Notes under the pieces: model-generated
What the model was told of the DNA's origin: nothing
The model's input: the letters and a program-made list of their open reading frames with translations, nothing else
Databases searched by the model: none
Part shown: piece after piece, positions 51,985 to 60,417 of the stretch
How the letters are laid out: every line of letters begins with the position of its first letter
Position numbering within the stretch: the first letter of the stretch is position 1
Assembly (NCBI RefSeq): GCF_000235605.1
Contig: NC_016584.1
Span: forward strand, 2,158,001 to 2,222,000
Length of the DNA: 64,000 nt
DNA from: Desulfosporosinus orientis DSM 765
Lineage (GTDB): Bacteria > Bacillota > Desulfitobacteriia > Desulfitobacteriales > Desulfitobacteriaceae
Reading direction: 5' to 3'
Made by a program: the position numbers and the translations under genes

Positions 51985-52524
51985 ATGACACCACCCAAAT
52001 ACACGACTCAGGAGCAAATCGAGAGTATGCGGGAAGCGATTATGCGGGAAAAAGAGAAAATGGCGGGAGTAACCAGGGGTAAAGAATCTCTGCAAGGACA
52101 AAAGCTAAAAGTTATGTTGGGAATCAAAATCTTGGGCAAGGTATTCTTTGTCGCTTTGAGTCTTTTACTGGTTTACTCCATTATATCCATACAAATCACA
52201 AAAAGCAGAGGAGAAATCCCTAATATTTTAGGTTATCAGATGTTTGCCGTAGAGTCCGGCAGCATGGAACCGACCTTAAAAATCGGAACAGTCATTATCA
52301 GCCGTAAGCCAAAGGATCCTGACAATCTTAAGAAAGATGAGATTGTTACTTTTAGAACCTTAACAAATGCTGTTGTTACCCACCGGATAATTGAGGTGAC
52401 AAATTACAATGGAGGTGAGGCCTACCGTACGAAAGGAGACAATCCCAGAAACTCTGCTGACCAGGAATTGCTTACGCCGGACAGGGTTATCGGAGTATTT
52501 GTCGCTAAAATCCCTTTAACCTAA
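51985..52524 (+). CDS. sipW: SipW-type (ER-type) signal peptidase I
   Basis: A 179-aa peptidase with one membrane segment (about 50-70). The catalytic serine is Ser93 in SGSMEP, the histidine His133 in VTHRI, and the aspartate is in KGDNPRNSADQ: the Ser-His-Asp arrangement of SipW, not the Ser-Lys of ordinary SipS. A 45-residue charged N-terminal extension precedes the membrane segment, and the usual C-terminal membrane helix is absent. It should mature the three exported proteins encoded upstream. AAAAAGGAG precedes the ATG. Confidence 0.87.
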   Translation: MTPPKYTTQEQIESMREAIMREKEKMAGVTRGKESLQGQKLKVMLGIKILGKVFFVALSLLLVYSIISIQITKSRGEIPNILGYQMFAVESGSMEPTLKIGTVIISRKPKDPDNLKKDEIVTFRTLTNAVVTHRIIEVTNYNGGEAYRTKGDNPRNSADQELLTPDRVIGVFVAKIPLT

Positions 52525-52548
52525 ACCAATTAAACAGGAGAAGTTAAC

Positions 52549-53514
52549 ATGGGTCAAAATCCAGAGCAGGTTGTCTTAATGGAAGGCATTTCATCCATAG
52601 AACATTTTCTATTTCCAGGAAAAACACCTCGTCGTGTTCTGGATGATATCTCTCTTTTAATTCGCAAAGGAGAAGTTTGGGGTATCAGCGGGACATTGCT
52701 GTTTGAGATCAAGCTACTTTTGGAGATCATCGCCAATATCAGGCCCTATGATAAAGGGAAATGTGTTTTGATCGAACGGGGCATGATGCGGCGCAAGAGG
52801 GTGATCCTAAATCATGTGTTTTATATAGGCAGCTCGGATATGCTTTATAAGAACATGAATGTTCTGGAATTCTTGATGTTCGCAACGGCGAAATTTAAAA
52901 TCAACAAAGTCCTGCTTCAGGAGGAAATTTTTGAGTTCATTATTGCAATTGGACTGGGCCATATTTCTCTGACTTCTAACTATAAGTTGACAAAAGAAGA
53001 GAAAGCTCTCATTATCCTAATCGTAGCTGCTTATTCAGAGAGCCTGATCATTGTCTTCAATCTTCCCGAATATCAATGGGACGAAGTATTGATTAATGCC
53101 ATGGCTAAGATTGCGGACTTTATCAGAGAACGGGAGAAAACCCTGATAATGGGGACTCAAAACTGTTTATTAATTGAGAAGGCCTGTACTCATACAGCGA
53201 TTTTAGGAAATGGCAGCCTGATTTATAGCGGTACAGTGAACAATTTCCGCAGGCTTTACGACAAGGTGGAAATCATCATCCAAGACAGCAATGTCCTGGA
53301 CATCAAAGAAAAGCTAGCCCAAGGGCTTCCTAATTACAATTATGTTCTTAAAGGAAACATATTGAAAATTCGTAAAGCCGGCCGAGAAGAAAGTGACCCT
53401 CGTACTGTATATACCAAAATTTTAGAGTCCGGCATTACTCCAGATTCCATAGAAATCAATCCCAAAACAGTATTAAATGCCTATGAGGAGCTTCTAAGGG
53501 AGCATGATCTATAA
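52549..53514 (+). CDS. Degenerate ABC-ATPase-like protein
   Basis: A 321-aa protein with the length and strand/helix plan of an ABC ATPase (LDDISLLIRKGEVWGISG near the start, NGSLIYSGTVNNFRRLY late). All key motifs are altered: Walker A is GISGTLLFE without Lys-Ser/Thr, the signature is LTKEEKA, Walker B is LIIVFNLPE without the catalytic Asp-Glu pair, and the H-loop is MGTQN. It is thus unlikely to hydrolyse ATP by the normal route. It overlaps the permease fusion by 11 bp. A structural or regulatory role in fibre export is inferred. Confidence 0.72.
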   Translation: MGQNPEQVVLMEGISSIEHFLFPGKTPRRVLDDISLLIRKGEVWGISGTLLFEIKLLLEIIANIRPYDKGKCVLIERGMMRRKRVILNHVFYIGSSDMLYKNMNVLEFLMFATAKFKINKVLLQEEIFEFIIAIGLGHISLTSNYKLTKEEKALIILIVAAYSESLIIVFNLPEYQWDEVLINAMAKIADFIREREKTLIMGTQNCLLIEKACTHTAILGNGSLIYSGTVNNFRRLYDKVEIIIQDSNVLDIKEKLAQGLPNYNYVLKGNILKIRKAGREESDPRTVYTKILESGITPDSIEINPKTVLNAYEELLREHDL

Positions 53515-54901
53515 AAACAGTTATTTTAAGAAAGAACTTCGCCAGGCTTACCTGGGCAATAAAATAAGCACGAACCGAAAGTTAGCTTCAGCACTTTTTC
53601 TGGGCTTGTTTTCCTTTGCACTTTATTTTGTTTTTCAAACTCTCCAGGAAAGTGTTCTTTCCGATGTGGTACCGGAGATTATGCAGCCAAGTTTTTTTTC
53701 CACCCTTTATCTTTATATTCATATCTCTGTTTTATTTAATAGTTTCTATTTTATTCTCTACTATGACTACCTGTTTTTCTCCGAAATCAGAAAGAACTCA
53801 TGGTATCTTTTGATTCAGATGGGCTACCAGCCGGTCATCATGTTCTTCTCTAAGTTTTTGGCTTTAATGTATTCTGTGCTGCTGATCTATACTGTTGGTT
53901 TTATAGTGACGGTGGTCCTTACATTCCTGCTTAAATACACATTCATTATTGCTTATTTGCCATCCCTATATTTCGTTGGCTTGGCAGACCTGTTTCTGGT
54001 CACCATTCTGTCCATGACCTTCTCACTTTTTGCCAAGACGATCATTAACGGGCGATATTGGGCCTTTTTATCCTTGGTCTTAATCTTTATTCTCAAATTA
54101 ACTTTAGGTCAGTATAATATTATTTCTAACCGCGTGGCCATGCAGAACTTTTATAATTTGTTTGATCTTAAAGTTTCTGTGTATTGGCCAGTCACCTTGG
54201 TGATCATCACAGCCTGTGGTTTGATCTGTTTATTTCGCAGCCGAAATCTGGCCAAGTACTATAATGTGCCTTCATATTCAGACATTATGCCGGCTAATGT
54301 ACAGCTTGCTGAAATAGATCCCAAAACGGGAAAAGAGATTTTGTTGGGGGGAAAGTTGAAAAGCGGCTGGCGCAGCCGGATTGTCGATACGGTGGCAACA
54401 GTTTTTTTAATTATTTTTATTTGTGGGGCTTTAGGGTTCAATCTCTTGATTATCTTAATTAATGCCTCGACACCGGGGCAGGAGGTGAGTATTCGGGGCG
54501 TGATCCCTTTCGTTTTCAATACAAATACCATGGAACCGGAAATTATGATCAATGATTTAGCTTATTTTCAAAAAGTTGATGTGCAATACCCCATCAATGA
54601 AGGGCAAGTGATTCTTTTTGAGGATAAGAATGTGCTTTATGTAGAAAGGGTGGTCGCGAAAACAGATAATCAACTGACGGTGGACATTGACAATTATCCG
54701 CCTATGTCCTTGGTGGGTGCAATGAAGAAGACCATCACCCGCCAAGACGTACATGGAATCTATACAGGCAGGAATCGCTGGCTGGGGGCTTTGATACTCT
54801 TTGCCAATACCATCGTGGGCAGGATACTCTTTTTGTTGGTACCGACAGTTTTGCTGTTCTATCAGGGCCAGATCTACAAGTATTTAAAAAAAGAAAAATA
54901 G
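53504..54901 (+). CDS. ABC-permease-like protein fused to an inactive signal-peptidase domain
   Basis: A 465-aa membrane protein. Residues 1-250 contain about six membrane segments, as in ABC-2-type permeases. After a linker and a seventh segment (about 295-320), residues 330-425 form a SipW-like domain: VFNTNTMEPE aligns with VESGSMEPT and LYVERVVAK with VTHRIIEV. The catalytic Ser is Thr342 and the His is Glu381, so cleavage activity is probably lost. A C-terminal membrane segment (428-453) follows. I know of no described protein of this architecture. Confidence 0.72.
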   Translation: MIYKNSYFKKELRQAYLGNKISTNRKLASALFLGLFSFALYFVFQTLQESVLSDVVPEIMQPSFFSTLYLYIHISVLFNSFYFILYYDYLFFSEIRKNSWYLLIQMGYQPVIMFFSKFLALMYSVLLIYTVGFIVTVVLTFLLKYTFIIAYLPSLYFVGLADLFLVTILSMTFSLFAKTIINGRYWAFLSLVLIFILKLTLGQYNIISNRVAMQNFYNLFDLKVSVYWPVTLVIITACGLICLFRSRNLAKYYNVPSYSDIMPANVQLAEIDPKTGKEILLGGKLKSGWRSRIVDTVATVFLIIFICGALGFNLLIILINASTPGQEVSIRGVIPFVFNTNTMEPEIMINDLAYFQKVDVQYPINEGQVILFEDKNVLYVERVVAKTDNQLTVDIDNYPPMSLVGAMKKTITRQDVHGIYTGRNRWLGALILFANTIVGRILFLLVPTVLLFYQGQIYKYLKKEK

Positions 54902-54970
54902 CTTTTCAGGGGAAAAGAGGGCAGAGAGGCAGGAAAATGATGTTATTTCAGAGAAAATTAGTTATAGCTG

Positions 54971-55010
54971 AAAAATAAAAAGTGACAACGGATAAATCCG
55001 CTGCCACTTA
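54971..55010 (-). terminator. Strong Rho-independent terminator (minus strand)
   Basis: A 12-13 bp stem with G-U pairs followed on the minus strand by TTTTTATTTTT; on the plus strand no T run follows, so it ends a leftward transcript. Confidence 0.85.
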
Positions 55011-55440
55011 AAGAGCACGTAATCATCTACCTAACACCAATATAGATCGCTTATTACCTAACTAAGATCTTACGACCATAATCAAGCAGGTCACCACCTA
55101 TACTCATGATTCGTTCGACCTTGCAAGATATCTACCCAGCTAAAAACAACCTTTCGGCTGTCAATAACCGAACTCTTACACATGCATATATCAGACGACA
55201 TATGGTTGAGTAAGAAAACTCAACACCCGGCAAAATCTTAGCTCGACCCTTAAAGATAAGTTGGGACCTCAAAAACAATCGCCAATGACTGCTTTAAAGC
55301 CTTTCCCCACCAATAAAAATCTTCCCGCCGACTATATACAAGCGTTTATCACCTGTAAATAATCTTTGGCCGACCCATATACACCCGACTAAGAGCATAT
55401 ATAAATCTTGGCTCAACAATTACGTACCCTTATGATCATA
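54971..55440 (-). ncRNA. Candidate large structured RNA, about 470 nt
   Basis: Read on the minus strand. Nested or local stems include GTAAT/ATTAC enclosing ATCTA/TAGAT (55019-55057), a GAAA-capped hairpin ACAGCC/GGTTGT (55146-55161), CATAT/ATATG (55185-55204) and TTGAGT/ACTCAA (55206-55223). A motif like GTCGN(3-5)AAGAT recurs five times (plus-strand positions near 55075, 55235, 55316, 55360, 55403). It ends with AGTGGCAGCGGAT / ATCCGTTGTCACT and TTTTTATTTTT (54971-55008). It matches no class I can recall; the 5' end is not defined. Confidence 0.6.
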
Positions 55441-55574
55441 GTATGGCTAATGGCTGTTCATTCTATGCATGAATTAAAAGGAAATTTGCAATTTCGTTGA
55501 TGTTTTTTTGGAGTGTTTTCATAGTAGCCGCTCATGCCGCTATGCGCCACCTCAGATGATGAAAAAGAGTGCTC

Positions 55575-55776
55575 CCGGGGTAGGGCAGCTTCGCCATATC
55601 CGCTCACCGCAGCATTCCGAGGCTCGCCCACTCGCCGGCGCGGGACTCCGCAAAACCTCAGGGTAGTACCTGATGTTAACCTGTGGCTCCGTTCCCCCGC
55701 GCCGTCTTGTGGGCTTTACCGCCTCTCCATACAATGGGTTCGCTTCTATGGACGAAGCTGCCCTTGCTTTTGGGTC
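55575..55776 (-). ncRNA. HEARO/omega-RNA-like structured element, copy A
   Basis: About 200 nt, inverted relative to copy B at 60497-60732 and similar over most of its length (shared blocks include GGGCAGCTTCGTCCA, GAAGCGAACCCATTG, GAGGCGGT and GGCGAGCCTCGGAATGCTGC). The ends GGGCAGCTTCG and CGAAGCTGCCC close an 11-bp outer stem. No IscB-type reading frame is attached. The class name is from memory of its layout and needs a covariance search. Confidence 0.55.
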
Positions 55777-55994
55777 TTTTTCACTGAATATGGAGCAGGA
55801 TCTAAGTTGATAAAATGTATACTGTACACATGTAACGCCTGTCTAAGTCTGAGTGGGCTTAGGTCTAGGCAAAACGGCAGTGCTTCGTGTATAGTAGAAG
55901 ACGGGGGGATGCTATTGAGTTAAAGTAATAAAGGCATTTTGGATTGTTAAACTCTTTTGCACAGTGAAGGGAAGGAAGGGAGAAGGAAGAAATT

Positions 55995-56822
55995 ATGAAA
56001 AAACGATGGGTCGTATTATTTGCAGCCATCTGTACAGTCGCTCTTTTAGTATCAGGATGCGCTCAGAAAACGGCAGACACTAAGCAAACTGAGGATCAAT
56101 CATGGAATAAAATCAAAGAAAAAGGAGAATTCGTCGTCGGCTTGGATGATAACTATCCCCCTGCAGGCTTCCGTGATGAAGCTGGTGAGCTGGTGGGCTT
56201 TGATATTGACTTAGCTAAAGAAGCCGCCAAGCGCTTAGGGGTTAAAGCTGTCTTTAAGCCGGTTCAATGGGATGGAGTTCTTTTAAATTTAAAAAGCGGT
56301 GACATTGACTTGATTTGGAATGCCCTGGGTATAACTCCGGAAAGACAAAAGGAAATTGGTTTTACAGACAGTTACATGTCCGACCGAAATATCATTATCG
56401 TGAAGTCCGGTTCTTCAATTAAAAGCAAAGCTGATTTAGATGGAAAAATCATTGGACTTCAATTGGGAAGTACCGCTGAGCCTGCGGTTAACAAAGACCC
56501 CATCTCTTCAAAAATTAAAGAAATCAGAAAGTTTGAAAGTCCAACTGTAGCACTAATGGATTTAGACGCTGGACGTATTGATGCCGTCGTAACCAATGAA
56601 ATGAATGCCCGTTACTTGATTACCACGGAAAAAACAGCTGATAAATACTACATCTTGACAGAAGAACAAGGTGACTTCGGTAAGGAACCTTTTGGTGTCG
56701 GTGTCCGTATGGAAGACAAAGCCTTCTTAGCTGAACTTAACCGGGTGCTCAATGAAATGAAAGCCGACGGTACGGCTGGGAAAATCAGTGATCAATGGTT
56801 TGGTTCAAATATTATTAAGTAA
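55995..56822 (+). CDS. Amino acid ABC transporter substrate-binding lipoprotein
   Basis: A 275-aa receptor with lipobox VSGC (Cys22) and a SBP_bac_3 fold (FVVGLDDNYPPAGFRDEAGE; DLIWNALGITPERQKEIGFT). It heads a four-gene importer operon and is more like glutamine/cystine-type receptors than the Ehu receptor at 3984. AAGGGAGAAGGAAG precedes the ATG. Substrate not determined. Confidence 0.86.
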   Translation: MKKRWVVLFAAICTVALLVSGCAQKTADTKQTEDQSWNKIKEKGEFVVGLDDNYPPAGFRDEAGELVGFDIDLAKEAAKRLGVKAVFKPVQWDGVLLNLKSGDIDLIWNALGITPERQKEIGFTDSYMSDRNIIIVKSGSSIKSKADLDGKIIGLQLGSTAEPAVNKDPISSKIKEIRKFESPTVALMDLDAGRIDAVVTNEMNARYLITTEKTADKYYILTEEQGDFGKEPFGVGVRMEDKAFLAELNRVLNEMKADGTAGKISDQWFGSNIIK

Positions 56823-56944
56823 AAACATAAAGGAATAGGAAGTATTAAGCATCTTCCTATTCCTTCTTTATAAAAGCATCAGGTATTTACCTTCTTAGTC
56901 ATACGGGTTAAGAAATGCAAATCATAAGGAGATAAGAAAAAACG

Positions 56945-57586
56945 ATGGATTATGTTCTGACAATATTGCCCGTCCTATTAAAAGGTTTGAAGGTATCCCT
57001 AACGGTATATGGGATTGTCATTGTCTTGATTTTCCCACTAGCCACTCTCGCCGCCATCGGCAAAGTTTCAGGCCCGGCGATTCTTAGAAAGCTATTATCC
57101 TTATATACTTGGATCTGGAGAGGCACTCCTTTATTGCTGCAATTATTTTTTGTATATTTTGGGTTGCCCTATTTTGATATTAGTCTGCCCCCCTTAACGG
57201 CGGTGATTATAGCCTTTGTCTTAAATATCGGGGCTTATGAAACGGAAATCATTCGAGCAGGAATCGAGTCCATTGATAAGGGGCAGTACGAAGCTGCCAA
57301 GGCTCTGGGGCTGACCTATGTTCAGACCATGCGCCGCATTATCATTCCTCAAACCATTCGCAGAGTACTGCCGGCCACCTGTAATGAAGCTATTCTCACC
57401 TTTAAGGATACAGCTCTGGTTGCCGCCATCGGCATGGGGGATTTATTGCGCTCGGCCAAGGAAGTGGTCACCACGGATTTTAAAATTACGGCTTTTTTTG
57501 TCGCTTTTGCTTTCTACTTGATTATTTCTTCAATTTTGCTACAAATATTCATGAGATTGGAAAAACGATACTCCATCTATGAATAA
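56945..57586 (+). CDS. Amino acid ABC transporter permease 1
   Basis: A 213-aa HisMQ-type permease with the EAA loop SIDKGQYEAAKALGLT and WIWRGTPLLLQLFF. It is closely similar to the next gene, indicating a recent duplication into a heterodimeric pair. AAGGAGATAAG lies upstream of the ATG. Confidence 0.87.
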   Translation: MDYVLTILPVLLKGLKVSLTVYGIVIVLIFPLATLAAIGKVSGPAILRKLLSLYTWIWRGTPLLLQLFFVYFGLPYFDISLPPLTAVIIAFVLNIGAYETEIIRAGIESIDKGQYEAAKALGLTYVQTMRRIIIPQTIRRVLPATCNEAILTFKDTALVAAIGMGDLLRSAKEVVTTDFKITAFFVAFAFYLIISSILLQIFMRLEKRYSIYE

Positions 57587-57672
57587 AAGGGCCGTCTGGG
57601 GGTTGAACCTGCGGCGATAATGATAGATTATAAAATGAATGAAAAAGGCAGACGGAGGGACAAAAAACTATA

Positions 57673-58323
57673 ATGGATCATATGGAATACGTTCTAAAAA
57701 TATCTCCGTTTATTTTATCCGGACTGAAGTTAACAGCGAAAATATATGTGGCAACCATGATATTTGCCTTGCCTTTAGGTATCCTGGCGGCGGTGGGCAA
57801 GGCGAAAGGGCCGAAGATCCTGAAAAAGATTTTATTTTTATATACATGGATCTGGAGGGGGACGCCTTTGCTTCTCCAATTGTTCTTCATGTTCTATGGT
57901 CTGCCCATTATTGGTATACGATTTTCCCCCTTTGTGGCAGCAACCATTACCTATACTTTAAATTCAGGAGCGTACTTGACAGAAATTTTTCGCGGCGGGA
58001 TAGAATCCATTGATAAAGGTCAATATGAGGCGGCCAAGGCCTTGGGAATCAGTTATCCTCAGACTATGCGCCGGATTATCATTCCTCAAACTGTGAGACG
58101 GGTATTGCCGCCAACTTGCAGCGAAGCTGTCAACCTGGTCAAGGATACTGCCTTGCTGGCGGTTATTGGGATGCCGGATTTGCTGCGTATTGCCACCCAG
58201 ATTTTTACGCGGGATTTTAATATTATCCCATTTATCGTCGCCTTTGTTTTATATTTGATAGTCTCTTCTGTTCTTGTCAAACTTTTTGGCAAACTAGAGA
58301 AGAAGTATTCGATTTATGAATAG
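57673..58323 (+). CDS. Amino acid ABC transporter permease 2
   Basis: A 216-aa HisMQ-type permease, clearly a paralogue of the preceding gene (both share YTWIWRGTPLLLQLFF, SIDKGQYEAAKALG and end in KKYSIYE / KRYSIYE). GGAGGG lies 14 bases before the ATG at 57673; the ATG nine bases later is an alternative. It ends 12 bp before the ATPase gene. Confidence 0.87.
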   Translation: MDHMEYVLKISPFILSGLKLTAKIYVATMIFALPLGILAAVGKAKGPKILKKILFLYTWIWRGTPLLLQLFFMFYGLPIIGIRFSPFVAATITYTLNSGAYLTEIFRGGIESIDKGQYEAAKALGISYPQTMRRIIIPQTVRRVLPPTCSEAVNLVKDTALLAVIGMPDLLRIATQIFTRDFNIIPFIVAFVLYLIVSSVLVKLFGKLEKKYSIYE

Positions 58324-58335
58324 GAGAGGGAAGCT

Positions 58336-59094
58336 ATGAAAATGATTCGTATGAGTAATATTCATAAACATTTCGGAAGCCTGCAGGTCTTAAACGGAGT
58401 TTCTTTGGAAGTGGACAAAGGAGAGATCATTTCCATTATTGGTCCCAGCGGCTCAGGAAAAAGCACCTTGCTGCGCTGTATGAATCAATTGGAAAAAATC
58501 GATCGAGGAGTTGTTGAAATAGAAGGGGTTGTCGTAGAGGCTGTCGGTGATAAAGAAAAAACCATAACGGCAACACAACAGGAAATCAAGGCCAGCTTTC
58601 GCAAAATGGGCATGGTTTTCCAAAGCTTTAACTTGTTTCCTCATATGACGGCTCTGGGGAATGTCATCGAGGCACCTATGCTTGTCAATAAAATGGCGAA
58701 AGAGGATGCCATCCAAATCGCAGAGAAGCAATTGGATAAAGTCGGTTTATTGGCCAAAAAAGATGTCTATCCCTCTAAATTATCCGGAGGGCAGAAACAA
58801 CGGGTAGCTATAGCCAGAGCATTGGCTATGAACCCGGACATTATGCTTTTTGATGAGCCCACCTCGGCCTTGGACCCGGAGTTGATTGGTGAAGTGTTAA
58901 GTGTCATCAAAACTCTGGCCCAAGAGCATATGACCATGGTAATCGTAACTCATGAAATGAGTTTTGCAAGGGAAATTTCCGATCGAGTGATTTTTATGGA
59001 TGGCGGAAAAATCCTTGAAGACTGCACTCCCGTCGAATTTTTTGAAAATCCCCGTCACCCCAGGATCAAAACCTTTTTGGAAAAAATGCTTTAA
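58336..59094 (+). CDS. Amino acid ABC transporter ATPase (GlnQ-like)
   Basis: A 252-aa ATPase with Walker [11 protein letters not shown]-loop FQSFN, signature LSGGQKQR, Walker [15 protein letters not shown] and H-loop THEMS. It drives the importer formed by the two permeases and receptor upstream. GAGAGGGAAG precedes the ATG. Confidence 0.9.
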   Translation: MKMIRMSNIHKHFGSLQVLNGVSLEVDKGEIISIIGPSGSGKSTLLRCMNQLEKIDRGVVEIEGVVVEAVGDKEKTITATQQEIKASFRKMGMVFQSFNLFPHMTALGNVIEAPMLVNKMAKEDAIQIAEKQLDKVGLLAKKDVYPSKLSGGQKQRVAIARALAMNPDIMLFDEPTSALDPELIGEVLSVIKTLAQEHMTMVIVTHEMSFAREISDRVIFMDGGKILEDCTPVEFFENPRHPRIKTFLEKML

Positions 59095-59165
59095 GCTATC
59101 CTATTTCCAAATAATTATTCTTTTAGCATATAAATGCCGCACGTGACATAACTATATTTCAGGGC

Positions 59166-59194
59166 AAAAAAAAGATAAGAGGATGTCCCTTATC
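59166..59194 (-). terminator. Terminator of the toxin transcript
   Basis: On the minus strand GATAAG / CTTATC with a 9-10 nt loop is followed by eight T residues. Confidence 0.7.
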
Positions 59195-59255
59195 GTGCAG
59201 GCAATGCAACCTATGGATGGTGAGAAGTAGCTCGGTTTGGCGCTGGCTACTTTTT
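59166..59255 (+). ncRNA. Possible antitoxin RNA, 3' part
   Basis: A plus-strand hairpin AGTAGC / GCTACT (59226-59251) with T run ends a rightward transcript that would overlap about 90 nt of the leftward toxin mRNA 3' end. The start and promoter of this RNA could not be fixed. Confidence 0.4.
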
Positions 59256-59273
59256 ACCTTTGAGAAACTAATT

Positions 59274-59375
59274 TCATTTTAAAATTGTTCTTATCACCTC
59301 CACGATTAAAGCTAGTAAACTAATTAGTAAGGAACAGGACCCGATAACAATCATAAACGTCTCATATGTTTTCAT
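59274..59375 (-). CDS. Holin-like type I toxin, 33 aa
   Basis: A 33-residue single-span membrane peptide (MKTYETFMIVIGSCSLLISL, then LALIVEVIRTILK). The N-terminal TYE, a central hydrophobic segment and a basic tail are typical of the BsrG/TxpA/holin-like toxin families of Firmicutes. GAAAGGAGTTGG precedes the ATG. Convergent terminators downstream fit a type I module. Confidence 0.7.
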   Translation of the reverse strand: MKTYETFMIVIGSCSLLISLLALIVEVIRTILK

Positions 59376-59533
59376 GATCCCAACTCCTTTCTTTAATAGA
59401 GAGAAATTGGTCACATGCCCGCGAACATAAATTTATGTCTATTACAATACTTATGCGGCAATAATGCCATTAATTACTATTTGGAAAAATAAAGTCGTCC
59501 AAAAGGGCGGATCTTTAATATACTTATTATTAA

Positions 59534-59566
59534 TAACAGAGGCCTATTCAGCCTCTGTTATTTAAT
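59534..59566 (+). terminator. Terminator-like hairpin
   Basis: 10-bp inverted repeat with 7-nt loop followed by TTTAATTT. Confidence 0.65.
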
Positions 59567-59620
59567 TTGTTAAAAAGAGATGCCAGAAGGCTGCTCTGCT
59601 ATGTTAACACGTGCGAAGAA

Positions 59621-59648
59621 AGTGCCTTCGGGCACCGGCCAAGTTTTT
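59621..59648 (+). repeat. Short dispersed repeat with UUCG hairpin (copy 2)
   Basis: AGTGCCTTCGGGCACCGGCC then AAGTTTTT, nearly identical to the unit at 19184-19212. Confidence 0.6.
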
Positions 59649-59913
59649 AAACGCATTAGATAACCAAACAAATTAGGATGTGTGTTAGAAATAATTAATT
59701 ACAATTGATAACATATGGTATAACTATAGACATTGGATTTTAGAGACGGTAAGCTTTAATTAATCAATCATAAATAAAGGAAAGGGGAGTGGAGGCGGCA
59801 GTTAAAGTGAAAGTGAATACAAGGGCAAACTAAGATAGTCATCATTCCAAGGCTATTAAGGATAATTGTTATAGATGATAGTAACAGGTGGTTTTATAAA
59901 AGGAGGGAATGTA

Positions 59914-60336
59914 ATGAAAAAATGCGACGAGCATCTGCAAAGATTCACCTTAACCGGTCAGGACAGCGGGATCAGAAAATTAAATGAAGCCGAAGTTGAC
60001 CATTATAATTCCATCTATGATACTCTGATAACCAAACTCGTGGAAACCGGAGGAGAACTTCCGAATAATGCGGATATTCAAGTCATCAATAAAATTTACA
60101 CTTGTAACGACGAATGTGTAACCCCTTTAGGCTTAGTTAATGTGAGTCTGGAATATCTGGCAAAGTTAATGACGTTTTGCAAACTGGAAGGCGTAAACTG
60201 GTTAGTGGATATCAGGGAATGCACGGATACTCATTTTAAAGAGCTGTCCTATTTTAAAATCATTGTCGATTGTTCCAGAGAAAAGTTTATGGGAATTGCC
60301 AAAGGAGGAGGCTTTAGGTACTCTAGGGTAAAATAA
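59914..60336 (+). CDS. Unknown 140-aa protein
   Basis: I recognise no family. The protein is soluble with six Cys spread through it (KKCDE, YTCNDEC, TFCK, RECTD, DCSREK), which could bind metal or form disulphides. AAAGGAGGG before ATG 59914 is a very strong start signal. It is followed by a clear terminator, so it is monocistronic. Confidence 0.7.
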   Translation: MKKCDEHLQRFTLTGQDSGIRKLNEAEVDHYNSIYDTLITKLVETGGELPNNADIQVINKIYTCNDECVTPLGLVNVSLEYLAKLMTFCKLEGVNWLVDIRECTDTHFKELSYFKIIVDCSREKFMGIAKGGGFRYSRVK

Positions 60337-60417
60337 TAAAGGGCTAATATCTTTTCAGATAAGTACAAGAAGATCGGTGAGACGATAAGGTGGTTAAGGA
60401 AATATTGGCGCAGTCTT

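Larger units (their letters stand above)
54902..55994. other. 1.1-kb gene-free region with two structured RNA candidates
   Basis: No convincing reading frame. On the minus strand it holds a HEARO-like element (55575-55776) and an about 470-nt hairpin-rich stretch ending in a terminator (54971-55440). The remainder (55780-55994) shows no structure I can name and leads into the amino-acid ABC operon. Confidence 0.6.
59376..59913. other. Intergenic region with terminator and dispersed repeat
   Basis: About 540 bp without a gene. It contains the toxin leader, an inverted repeat TAACAGAGGC / GCCTCTGTTA (59534-59560), the second copy of the UUCG repeat (59621) and the leader of the 140-aa gene. 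The rest is AT-rich. Confidence 0.5.

Noticed and set aside
52549-53514. Pseudogene interpretation of the ABC-like gene
   Set aside because: The frame is intact, has a ribosome site and overlaps the next gene; changes are confined to catalytic motifs without stops or frameshifts.
55070-55415. CRISPR array, suggested by the recurring AATCTT-type motif
   Set aside because: Motif spacing is irregular (about 45-160 nt), the repeat is only about 12 nt and degenerate, and no cas genes are near.
55534-55923. A 129-codon reading frame in the GC-rich part of the gene-free region
   Set aside because: It lies across the HEARO-like element on the opposite strand, has no ribosome site, and its composition follows the RNA structure, not coding use.
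59183-59230. A 15-codon plus-strand frame (MSLIVQAMQPMDGEK) beside the toxin
   Set aside because: It sits between the two terminators in the presumed antisense overlap and is too short to support.
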